From: Sipunculus nudus
Lineage: Eukaryota > Annelida > Sipuncula > Golfingiida > Sipunculidae
Direction of reading: 5' to 3'
Length of the DNA stretch: 64,000 nucleotides
NCBI GenBank assembly: GCA_026874595.1
Contig: CM049306.1
Coordinates: 12,915,019 to 12,979,018 of the forward strand
Shown: one piece after another, positions 1-10,900 of the stretch
How the letters are laid out: each line of letters starts with the position of its first letter
How positions within the stretch are numbered: the first letter of the stretch is position 1
Notes under the pieces: model-generated
The model's database searches: none
The model's input: the letters and a program-made list of their open reading frames with translations, nothing else
Told to the model about the DNA's origin: nothing
Made by a program: the position numbers and the translations under genes

Positions 1-311
1 GTGGTAGAACCCAAGCTGATTGCAAGGACGATGGCATGTCTGAGCAAAGTAAGGCAGAACCCAAGTAAAGGATAATGGCATATCTGAACAAGAAGGTGTG
101 GTAGAACCCAAGCTGACTTGCAGGGAAGATGGCATGACTGAACAAGAAGATTTGGTAGAACCCAAGTATAGCATAATGGCATATCTGAACAAGAATGTGT
201 GGTAGAACCCAAGCTGACTTGCAGGGATGATGGCATATCTGAGCAAGGTGTGGTAGAAACCAAGCTGACTTGCAGAGAAAATGGAATGTCTGTGAGAAGA
301 TGTGGTAGAAC
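1..311. repeat. 54-bp minisatellite, left part (runs off window edge)
   Basis: Direct tandem copies of a roughly 54-bp unit (GTGTGGTAGAACCCAAGCTG, then ACTTGCAGGGATGATGGC and ATGTCTGAACAAGAAG). Length variants lose 3 bp (TGAGCAAG form) or about 7 bp (AAGTAAAGGATAATGG form). The array starts before base 1. It is the same array as 1191-2880, separated by the hAT-like insertion. Confidence 0.95.
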
Positions 312-1190
312 TAGTGGTGGGCCGATCATCGAGTTTTTTCGAAAGTCAGTCGGTTTGCTGCCACTTTCAAGCGCTCGATTACCAAAAGCAACTATCGATT
401 ACATGATAATAATGATTGTTTTCTTTCCAGAATGCCTTTATGTTACAGGCAAAAATTATTCTTCCATTTTTACCACATTCCACGCTTCATATAATGAGTC
501 TGCGTTCCCAAATAACTTCCGTATGTAACTGAGTATGACACAGTAGATGCGAGAACGGAGGACTAATTAAACTTATTATCTATGAACTCGCAGGGAACTG
601 CAGAATTAGCGGAGAGTTTTCTAATGAGATGTACATTGCAAAATATTGGCGGGATGGCGTTAAAATACTCCATAAATTCTCCTGGTCTATGCCAATTTTG
701 CGAGATTCTCTTAAAAATAATCTATTTAACCAATGCCAGGTGCCGCTGTTTTGGCTGTCCTTAAAAAAAAATTCTTTCTTAAGGCTAACCTGGACGGTCG
801 AGTATTTTGATTTCGGCTGGATTTTTTTTGTTGGTGTGGTCTGCCCCAAACGCACCTGGCCCCGTAAAATCTGCCTTCATGTGCTAGAAAAGCAGCCCCT
901 CTATAGGCCTAACATTCTTAGATGCTCTTAATTCCCATAAAAATAGATATAAACCGACGTTGCCGATCGTTTAATTTGATCCTTAAAATTAGTCTGAATG
1001 TATCTTTATACGTGGAAGGATCGTTAAACTCACGCGCGAGAGGAGAATATTTGCCAGGGAAACGCAGGCACAGTTTCACAGATAATTGCATATTTCTTTG
1101 ATATTTGTCTGAACCGATTAATAATCGATCATCAGTCGGTTTCCTCAAACCGATGATCGATTATGAAAAAGGAACCGACTCCCACCACTA
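312..1190. mobile_element. hAT-like MITE with 8-bp TSD, inserted in the minisatellite
   Basis: The element begins TAGTGGTGGG and ends CCCACCACTA, a perfect 10-bp terminal inverted repeat. It is flanked by GGTAGAAC (304-311) and GGTAGAAT (1191-1198), an 8-bp target duplication with one mismatch. Removing the element and one duplication restores a normal minisatellite unit. Length 879 bp, TSD size and TIR start fit the hAT superfamily. A second inverted repeat (AATCGATCATC versus GATGATCGATT) lies just inside the right end. No transposase frame is present. The left half recurs at 46807. Confidence 0.85.
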
Positions 1191-2880
1191 GGTAGAATCT
1201 AAGCTGACTTACAGGGATGATGGTATGTCTGAACATAAATGTGAGGTTGAACTCAAGCTGACTTGTAGGGATGATGGCATGTATGAGCAAGGTGTGGTGG
1301 AACACAAGCTGACTTGCGGGGATGATGGCATGTCTGAACAAGAAGGTGTGGTAGAACTCAAACTGACTTGCAGGGATGATGGCATGTCTGAGCAAGATAT
1401 GGTAGAACCCAAGTAAAGGATAATGGCATATCTGAACAAGAATGTGTGGTAGAACCCAAGCTGACTTGCAGGGATGATGGCATATCTGAGCAAGGTGTGG
1501 TAGAAACCAAGCTGACTTGCAGGGAAAATGGAATGTCTGTGAGAAGGTGTTGTAGAACCTAAGCTGACTTACAGGGATGATGGCATGTCTGAACAATAAT
1601 GTGAGGTAGAACCCAAGCTGACTTGCGGGGATGATGGCATGTCTGAACAAGAAGGTGTGGTAGAACCCAAGCTGACTTGCAGGGAAGATGGCATGTCTGA
1701 ACAATAATGTGAGGTAGAACTCAAGCTGATTTGTAGGGATGATGGCATGTCTGAACAAGAAGATGTGGTAGAACCCAAGTAAAGGATAATGGCATATCTG
1801 AACAAGAAGGTGTGGTAGAACCCAAGCTGACTTGCAGGGAAGATGGCATGTCTGAACAAGAAGATGTGGTAGAACCCAAGTAAAGGATAATGGCATATCG
1901 GAACAAGAAGGTGTGGTAGAATCCAAGCTGACTTGCAGGGATGATGGCATGTCTGAGCAAGGTGTGGTAGAAACCAAGCTGACTTGCAGGGAAAATGGAA
2001 TGTCTGTGAGAAGGTGTGGTAGAACCTAAGCTGACTTACAGGGAAGATGGCATGTCTGAACAATAATGTGAGGTAGAACTCAAGCTGACTTGTAGGGATG
2101 ATGGCATGTCTGAGCAAGTTGTGGTGGAACCCAAGCTGACTTGCGGGGATGATGGCATGTCTGAACAAGAAGGTGTGGTAGAACTCAGACTGACTTGCAG
2201 GGATGATGCCATGTCTGAGCAAGGTGTGTTAGAACCCAAGCTGACTTGCGGGGTTGATGGCATGTCTGAACAAGAAGGTGTGGTTAAACCCAAGCTGACT
2301 TGCAGGGAAGATGGCATGTCTGAACAAGAAGATGTTGTAGAACCCAAGTAAAGGATAATGGCATATCTGAACAAGAATGTTTTGTAGAACCCAAGCTGAC
2401 TTGCAGGGAAGATGGCATGTCTGAACTAGAAGAAGTGGTATAACCCAAGTAAAGGATAATGGCATGTCTGAACAAGAATGTGTGGTAGAACCCAAGCTGA
2501 CTTGCAGGGAAGATGGCATGTCTGAACAAGAAGGTGTGGTAGAACTCAATCTGACTTGCAGGGATGATGGCATGTCTGAACAGGAAGGTGTGGTAGAACC
2601 CAAGCTGACTTGCAGAGATAATGGCATGTCTGATCAAGAAGGTGTGGTAGAACCCAAGCTGACTTACAGGGATGATGGCATGTCTGAACAATAATGTGAG
2701 GCAGAACTCAAGCTGACTTGTAGGGATGATGGCATGTCTGAGCAAGGTCTGGTAGAACCAAGGCTGACTTGCGGGGATGATGGTATGTCTGAACAAGATG
2801 TGATGATCCTATGCTGACTTGTAGGGATGATGGCATGTCTGAACAAGACAGTATGATAGAATCCAAGATGACTGAATGTA
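1191..2880. repeat. 54-bp minisatellite, right part
   Basis: This part continues the left-edge array with about 32 more copies, in 54-, 51- and roughly 47-bp unit types. The full unit is a multiple of three, so both strands carry long spurious open frames (281 residues on the minus strand). The shorter unit breaks frame repeatedly, which argues against coding. The last copies (2790-2880) are more diverged, as is usual at array edges. Confidence 0.95.
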
Positions 2881-2929
2881 TCCCATGTCTTAACTGAACA
2901 TGATGAAAATATTCAGGGTTTCAGGTTTA

Positions 2930-3465
2930 TATGTCCTCATGAATCCAATTATCTATGGCCCCTAATCTTCGAGACCATGTCTAAAAACGTCCAAATCTTT
3001 TGACAGAAGACTGAAAATATCCAAGGTCCCATGTTGCAAAATCTCATGACTCAAAAATACTCCATGCCAGTAAGTGTTCATGGGCTTAGGTCCTCAAGAT
3101 TTCATGCTTGCAGATATCCATGGTCTCAGGTCCTCGTGACTTCAGGATCTAAAATATCCATGATCCTAACTCCTCAACATTACATAAATACAAATATCAA
3201 AGGTCACAGGTGCTCAAGACTTTATGACTGCAAAATTTCAGGCCTCACCAGTTCCTCCAGGCACCATGATTGAAATCATCCAAGGTGTCTATAATCCATA
3301 AGAATTCTTTACTGCAATAATCCATAATCTATAATCCAACTTCTACAATTCTCATGGCTATAAATGACTAAAGGCTTGATCCTCATGTGTGACCTTATGA
3401 CTGCAGCGATCCATAAGACCTCAAGATGGAAAATATCACAACAAAGACTTCTTGACTGGAAATAG
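2930..3465. repeat. Degenerate 40-bp minisatellite
   Basis: Diverged copies of a unit like TCCTCAAGACTTCATGACTG followed by CAAATATCCATGGTCTCAGG start at 3091, 3131, 3171, 3211 and 3251. The spacing is exactly 40 bp. Weaker copies extend to about 2930 and 3465. It is old, with roughly 60-70% identity by eye. It is unrelated in sequence to the adjoining 54-bp array. Confidence 0.7.
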
Positions 3466-6400
3466 GCAAGCCTCTTGCTCCTTACGACATCTTCTTACAG
3501 ATTGAATCTTTTTCTACCACTGGGTTTTGAGGTTTGCCAGGTTTTTTTGTCATCTTTGACTGTTCATTGTGATTTCCAACACTATGTACACACCAGTCCT
3601 CAAACTGTTTCTCACTCCTGCTCATTTCTTCTTTGGTCTTATTGTTGGCTTTCTTTCACTCATTTTGTGTTTCATGCCATGTTTGGCTCTCTGTTTTCAT
3701 CCACTTGTGTACAAGTGATTAACCTGTAGATCTCCAAACTTCGGATACATTGCTTTGGAACATGACTTCCTTTGGGTTGCTCCAACCTAACCTGTAAGGT
3801 CAGGACTTCTTACTGTGCTCAAGGAGTTTCTTCATGAGGATTGCCTGCTTGTCCATGGCTAATTATTGGTTCTTCATGGCAACACTATCAGTCCCCCATC
3901 TGCCACCTGCTATTTTCCTACTCGTAATAAGAAAATCAAGTTGAATCAACTGCTTAGAAACTGGCATGATTGCTGTAACTTTTCAATCTCAAAATACAGG
4001 GGAAAATATAGGTAGCACCACCAACCTTGCACTGATAAATCTATCCATGATTAATAAGTATATCAATTTTTATAATGATACCTGAAACAACATCAGAGAT
4101 ATGACTTAATTATGAGAGATATGCTCATCAGGGATATGCTGTAAATATCCAGATTTCCAAATACAATTGAAACTCTTTGGCATATGAACAATAAATCTAT
4201 CCAATATTTCATGGCAACTGATATATATTGATTGATGAGATATTTGAGCTTTTTTACTCAAAATAGACCAATCACTGCATTTTAAATTACGTCTCTTAAG
4301 CAGTAGAAGGTTGATCCTGTCCTGGTGACTGTCTTAAAGGTCTACATGAATGATATTATTTGTGCAACAGTTTCGATCACTGAAAAGAATTTATGTGTAT
4401 TTTGCCCCATAGTTTGAAGAATATGGGCAACCATGACATTTTGTGTTTCCAAGGAGATTTCCCCTGGATCTCCTTGAATGTTGAGTGAGAAAAGGTTTTT
4501 GGTAAAAATAAGTAAAGATGTGTGCCCTGTTAATGGTATAATGCCTGGGTGCATAGACAGACAAGGACAATGGGTGAATGCTATAGCTCTGATGACTAAG
4601 TCAGCTAGGTAAAAAATAGTATAGTTGTGAACACAACTTCCAAAATTTTGTAATGGTACCTGACCAACCAAAGGTGTGAAAATCCTTGAAAAGCTGTTGT
4701 ATGTGATAAACAATGTATATACACAGCTGAAATTCTCAGATATAAGAAGTGTTCTTAAATAAAGAATTTCCTGAGAAGCCTCAAGTGATCTCCTGTTAAT
4801 GTCTGATTATATACACAATGGCATGATCATGTTTATAAATACAGTGCTTACACCTCTGCAGCACTTGATATTAAGCAGACAACACCAGCCTTTGGTACTG
4901 CTGTATTTACAACATACCCAGACCTGGATCAGACTTCAAGCCTGGCACCTTGTTCATGCTGACAGCAAGACAGTATGACAAGTAATTGTATCCAGACCTG
5001 TTGACATCTGCTTTCCTCCCTCAGGCAGCCTTCATAGACAGTGTTACTTGTATCCGACCCAGCCATAATGCACCAGTCTGATCTGACTTCAGGATATGAC
5101 AGATAGGCACGATGGTCCAGCACGCAAATGACTATCTCTTTTTGTTGGGAGCCAGGAGCAACCTCTTTGATGAGGATAAGATAATCATTTGCCATTGAAT
5201 ATGGAAGACTGTGCCATCTGCAACTTTCTCTTGCCCAGTAGATCGCACTGTCTACCGAATACTCATGGACATGGGCATTTGTTAAGCTTTCTGATATACA
5301 GTTTTCTATAAACACAATTTGGGAACAATCATGCTTTCCATAGACAGGATCTTTACCTTTTCCCAATAATGCAGAGGTGCCCACATCAGGTAATATAAGC
5401 TATATATATATGTGTTCTAATGTTTTGGTTACAGGAGCTCATAAATGAGGCAGTAAATGGTTAATGGATAAACCCTTGTATCATACAGCCTATATTAATG
5501 TCAATTTTGTATTATTTTCATTGTTATTAAATACACCTGATCTGTTCACTGAAAATTATCAATGAAGAAGTCTTTTTGAATATATTCCATGACACAAATG
5601 CTGCAGTCACATATTTTGACAACTTCTTTTGGAAGCTGTCACATATTATACCGGTATTACTGAATGCATATTACCACCTTTCCTTGTTCAAATAGCTTTT
5701 TATGTTGATAAGCAACACTGAGAAAAACCCCTAATTCAAAATCAACCAAGAATTCATTTAAAATTAATATATTACCCTTAAAAATATATATTATTTTTTT
5801 AAAAGGTACAGTGTTTTTGCTTATGGTATACACATTTCATCAGATATTTTACCATTCATCTTTTTTTTCAATTTTTAAATAGTACACAATTTGAAGCATC
5901 CAGTAAGAGAAGGCCACTTTTTAATGGTCTAATATGAAACTACATGACCATATATATCTCAAAAGGTATTTTTTGTTTGTTTTTCCTCTATCTTGTATCT
6001 TACTTTACAAAATAATAAATATATTTACTGAATCAAGGTTTAAAGATTCAGTTTTAAGTTGATAGAAAAATGTCAATTTAATGAAAATTTAAAAAATATG
6101 TATATCATCAGAAAGAACACTGTACCAGGTTTAAAATAATGTATACTTTATGGGTGTAAGATGGGTTTATAACAACTTTTAGATTGATTTTAGATATATG
6201 TTTTTCCCAGTGCTGCTACATTAAATGAGAAATATATATATATCTGATAGTAGATATAATATAAATAATAAATCATACCTTACAACAGCATATATCAAAA
6301 GCTTGAATCAGCACTGACAAATAACCTTGTCTATGATGTAAATGACTTGCATATGCTAGGAATATATCTAATTATCAACAATAAACAATAAATTGTCATC

Positions 6401-7200
6401 CTACCAAAGGGAAATGAAAAAAGATATGATAATACTTAACTGTGACAATCACATTGCCATCCTACATAATGTGTCCTGGAGCTATAATATACAATACCAT
6501 CAAATGGATCAGTTTTCATTTTGCATGAATAAATGAACTTAACTTTCTGATTCAACAAGTACTCAAACACACAATGTCAGAGGCATTCACTTGGCATATT
6601 CTAATTGACAATATACTATTTTCAATAACATTCAAAACAAAATTTCCACTTTAATTTTTTTTTCTTCTTAATACTTACAGTCCCTATTGATTTGATAATA
6701 TTCATCATTGACATTAGAAAGTCCACAAGACATATACAATAAATAGTTAGTGCCTTAAGGTGTTTTGATAAAGTTAATTGGTTAAATAATTATTTAATCA
6801 TCATACAGTTAATTAATTCATTGATTACAGACACTTATTAAATTATTATTTTTATAACATTCTTAAAATTGCATATAAACTACAGGACCATTTTGAAATA
6901 GCATCAGAATGGATAAATCCAGGTCCAGGAAAGTTAAAACCTCAGGTGGGTTATTTTAATGGTTATTTCTCGTCTCCTTGAGAGCAGCTAACAGTAGCAT
7001 CTGACACAGAACCAGCCATGACTGCAAGTATAAGCAGCCCCTCAACATGCCCCAAGCAGTGCAGGACTGCTGTCTGGCTTAATTGAGCAAAGTTTTTCTT
7101 CATATTCTTTTTTTCATGAAGTGTTCATATTTTTTATCCAGAATATTATGATCTGATCTGTGGTATTATGATACCAGTACTAGAAGTGATAGGCAAACAG
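3466..7200. other. AT-rich DNA, no supported gene
   Basis: No coding exon is recognisable. The stretch around 4420-4500 faintly resembles family B internal units (ATATGGGCAACC, TTTCCAAGGAGATTTCCCC). Poly-A/T runs and short TA tracts are scattered through it. Confidence 0.5.
4929..5384 (-). other. Open reading frame of unknown status (about 151 codons)
   Basis: This is the longest open frame in the window that is neither TTC1 nor repeat-derived. It is Cys- and Ser-containing and matches no family I recognise. It needs a non-ATG first codon, and no convincing flanking splice sites or codon-usage signal was seen. It is probably chance, or a decayed repeat. Confidence 0.15.
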
Positions 7201-7206
7201 TGGACA

Positions 7207-7254
7207 CCACACACACACACACACACACATACACTGAAAGCCCCCCCCCCCCCC
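7207..7254. repeat. (CA)n microsatellite and C14 tract
   Basis: About 11 CA dinucleotides (7207-7229), a 10-bp spacer, then 14 consecutive C (7241-7254). Confidence 0.95.
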
Positions 7255-10200
7255 AATCCATTTTGGGGCAGAATCTCACTCTATTCTAGTATCATTGTCA
7301 TTATTTTTAACTTTTATTAGTTGTACCACATTATAGTTATATCCAAATTTTATATATTAATATTATATTTTTATTTTACTGTTATCATAGTAGTTAATTG
7401 AGCATAGATATATATTTATGCAGACACAAAAATTTAACAAGTGACCTTTAGTGACATTTCATCATGGATTACTGGATTCTCTATAGATTCACCACTTATA
7501 AAAAATATGTCTAAAATATTATAGAAAGAGACAATATGTGTATATATCACAGTATAACTTTATACCTAATACACACTTTGACAACACAGTACCATGATTC
7601 CACAGTAACCTCAGTAAACTCACAGATGCTGTAGAAAGATTGGCTTCAATTGAATCTTAAGAGACTGCTTTTACACATTACAAGTTTAGAGTCTGATGAA
7701 GAATGTTGAGAAACCACATCCTGTAACAGAAAGTGAAGGCACAACAAAAGATGAGAGACAACAGACTTTGAAATATCAGGATGAAACCATCTCCTTAATA
7801 CATAGGCGGTCATTATGTAACTGCATAGCAGTCATTAGGTTAACTATATAGCAGTCATTATGAAACTTATTTTATGTAACAATTATGTGACTATTCTATG
7901 TGCTTCAGAAATACACTAATTTTTATGCCTTTTTAATGATAAAAACAATTTACATTCCCCATACCATAGAAACCAATTTAAATAAATTGGAAACATGACT
8001 TATTCTCATCTTCTAAGAAAAAGGGTACTCTTGCTGGATTACTGAGCAATGAACAGCTAGTCAGAATTAATCTTTTTGCTGAGTAATTTATAAGTACATG
8101 TACATTGTTTGTCCTATATGCCATACATTTAATAAAGAAAAAAACAAAAATGATGAAATTATAAAATAAAATTTTTCAAATTCTTACTTTGACTAAACAA
8201 ATTTTTATTTACCAAGATTTAACTTGCGTTCTTGCAGAAATGAACAATAATAAGAATATGATAGTCCAAAAGGGTATACTCATACAAAGATGAGTACCAT
8301 AACACTGGTTACCATAGACAAGTATTAAATTAAATCCTCCAGGTAATCACTGCCTGGACTTATCAGTGTTCAGTATAATCAAAGAACCTATACCGAAAAT
8401 GCCCCCGGAGTGGTTTGGCTTCTATGGTGAATTCTGATTAAAAGCACACATTTTTTTCTGTGTATATCAAGTTGATCAAGCTTACCACAGCTTTTAATAT
8501 TGATACTTCTTACTCACCCAACCACATAAGCTCAAATATTCACCATAATCATTATTCTCATCATGTACTTAGGCTTCTTTATTAACAATACATGCCCCCT
8601 ACAGCCAGTCTAATTGTTATTTTAATCACTGATATAAATTGTCATGACTAAAAACTCACATCAGCAACCATGGTTAGTTTCATCATCAAAAGTACACAAA
8701 TTACTGTTCTCATTATCATTATCAGCATAACAAAATACATTGTTTGAGTATCATGTAAAATACAAAATCAGAATTCATTAACACATACAAATATTTTCCT
8801 TGGTAAATATTTTATGGTGATGCCTGTAAATGCAAAGTATGGCTTAAACAGGATTTGAAGAGCTCAGCTGGTAGGAATATTTATCATTTGCCCACACATT
8901 ATGACATATTAACTGTGCTACTTGCATGCACTGAGTGTACTCAGGTGTTTAACTTTATTTGACATTTGCCTATCTTAACTTTGTAAAAATTATATACTAC
9001 ATTGAATGATAATTTTTTGTTTACAGTAGGTTTATCGTAGAAATAAATTTACATGTTCCTCATCAGCAAAATTCATTATTAGCATCATGACTCAGTATCT
9101 CCAGAGACAACTTCTCAACCAGCTCAATACGTAAAGACATTTTCAGCCCTGGAACATTGATTAATGATGTCAAAAATTCAACAGCCTGAAAATAAGTAGC
9201 CTATTATAACCTGTCAAAATATATATCAACAAAATATTTCTATGTAGTATCAACAAAATATTTCTATATGATTAAAAAAAAATTAGTTATAGTAGACATT
9301 TCCATCTAGAAAACTGTAAATAATCCTTCTGGATCTGTCCCTTCATTAGCATATATACCAAAATCTAAAGCCCCCCCCCCCCCCCTCAACAAAGTTTTAT
9401 GCAAATCCTAACAGTATATTTTCTTTTCATAATTCTGCTAACAAAAAAAGCAAAAAAAACAAACATAATGGAACAGAAATGGGGGAAAACATAACCTCCA
9501 TGGAAAATGTAGTTAATGACTGGTTGCTCCTCCATGGAAAAAAATCCTAATGGCTGATTCAGAGACTATTCAGTTTCTAAAGACAATGTGATAAATTGTT
9601 TAGAGCACTGCACAATAAGTAAGACCAGTACTAAACATGGTGATGAATGAGAGGGCCACAGTTAAAAACTCATGAATTGCCTAAAAGATGGCAAGGTCTA
9701 TCTGTATAAGCTACTTAAGCAAGCAACTGGTTCTCATTGCATTGGGGTATGGGTGAAACTGAAGCCCATAACTCAGTGAAAATGGTCTCAGGTATTTTTA
9801 TAAAAAATACCAGAGTAGACAGTTATATTAGTTTGGGAAGTCACATTACAGCAGTGTCATCATTTACTGGCCTGCTGTTTAATGTAACAACCAAGTCTGT
9901 CATCAACATTTCAATTTGTTTCATGAGCTATGCTGGAAAAAGTAATTAGTAAACAGGCAAATAAACTCTCCATAATTAGAGAACAGAGAGTGAAGGCTTT
10001 GGCAGGAGTATTTTTTGTGGGATCTTTAGATTTCCTGGCTGAGTACCAGCAGTCAGCAATAACAACATGATCAGTACATCAGTAGTTTCGTGTGTACGTG
10101 TAGATAAATGTGTCTCAGCTGTTCTTACAACCAGACAAAAACAAGCCCCATGTCCATTAGGTGTCATTATATTGTTTATCTCATGGAGAACTCATAGTAC

Positions 10201-10316
10201 ATGAAGATATATCAGAGCATGCTTCAATCACAAGTAATCATCTCATTGCTAACCTACTAATACTTTAATTGCTGCATTTACCAAGACACAGTTGATTGCT
10301 ATTTTCAGCCTTACAG
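7255..10316. other. AT-rich DNA, no gene seen; C15 tract
   Basis: No exon or known repeat was recognised. A run of 15 C lies at 9371-9385. Short in-frame stretches such as 9737-9949 have no family resemblance. Confidence 0.5.
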
Positions 10317-10319
10317 AAT

Positions 10320-10395
<76 letters not shown>

Positions 10396-10447
10396 TATAT
10401 TTTTTTAAATTTTATTATTTCTTTTTATTTTTGTTTTATTATTTTTA

Positions 10448-10513
<66 letters not shown>
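10317..10513. repeat. (TA)n microsatellites
   Basis: There are two long TA tracts (about 10318-10390 and 10453-10513) with an A/T-only spacer. The second runs directly into the pogo-like MITE, and TA repeats resume on its other side. Confidence 0.95.
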
Positions 10514-10516
<3 letters not shown>

Positions 10517-10693
10517 TGAAACCTCTTGGGTCTAAGTCGAAGGGACCCTCAGAAAACTTTGACACATACTAGGTTCGACACAAGTGGGTTTTATTTGGTA
10601 ATAATTTAACTAGAGTTGTCCGTAATATCGAGTCTGTAACTTCAACATAAGTGGGGTATTCGAATTAAGCGAGTTCTACACAACAAAGTTTCA

Positions 10694-10695
<2 letters not shown>
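10514..10695. mobile_element. pogo/Tigger-like MITE inserted in (TA)n
   Basis: A 182-bp non-TA island begins CAGTGAAACCTC and ends AGTTTCACTG. These form terminal inverted repeats of about 9 bp (CAGTGAAAC). It is flanked by TA on both sides, the target duplication of Tc1/mariner-pogo elements. The terminus resembles pogo/Tigger ends (CAGTNNAACCTC). It has no coding capacity. Confidence 0.75.
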
Positions 10696-10773
<78 letters not shown>

Positions 10774-10900
10774 CTGAGAGAGAAAGATGAGAGAGAAAGA
10801 GTGACAGAGAGAAAGACAGAAGAGAGAGAGAGACTGAAAGAGAGAGACAGAGAGAGCTCTAGAAACAAAGAACGAGAGAGACAGAGAGAGGGAGAGATTA
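10696..10900. repeat. (TA)n followed by (GA)n microsatellite
   Basis: TA repeats to 10727 are followed by a roughly 170-bp interrupted GA/purine tract. This produces spurious Leu/Ser-rich open frames on the minus strand. Confidence 0.95.

Noticed and set aside
1132-2796. Long open frames (up to 281 codons) on the minus strand reading repeated CHLPCKSAW-like peptides
   Set aside because: They are shadows of the 54-bp minisatellite, whose unit length is a multiple of three. Frames break at the 47-bp units, no start context or splice signal is present, and equivalent frames exist on the other strand.
4342-4713. 123-codon minus-strand frame
   Set aside because: It overlaps sequence resembling decayed family B units; no homology or splice context was recognised.
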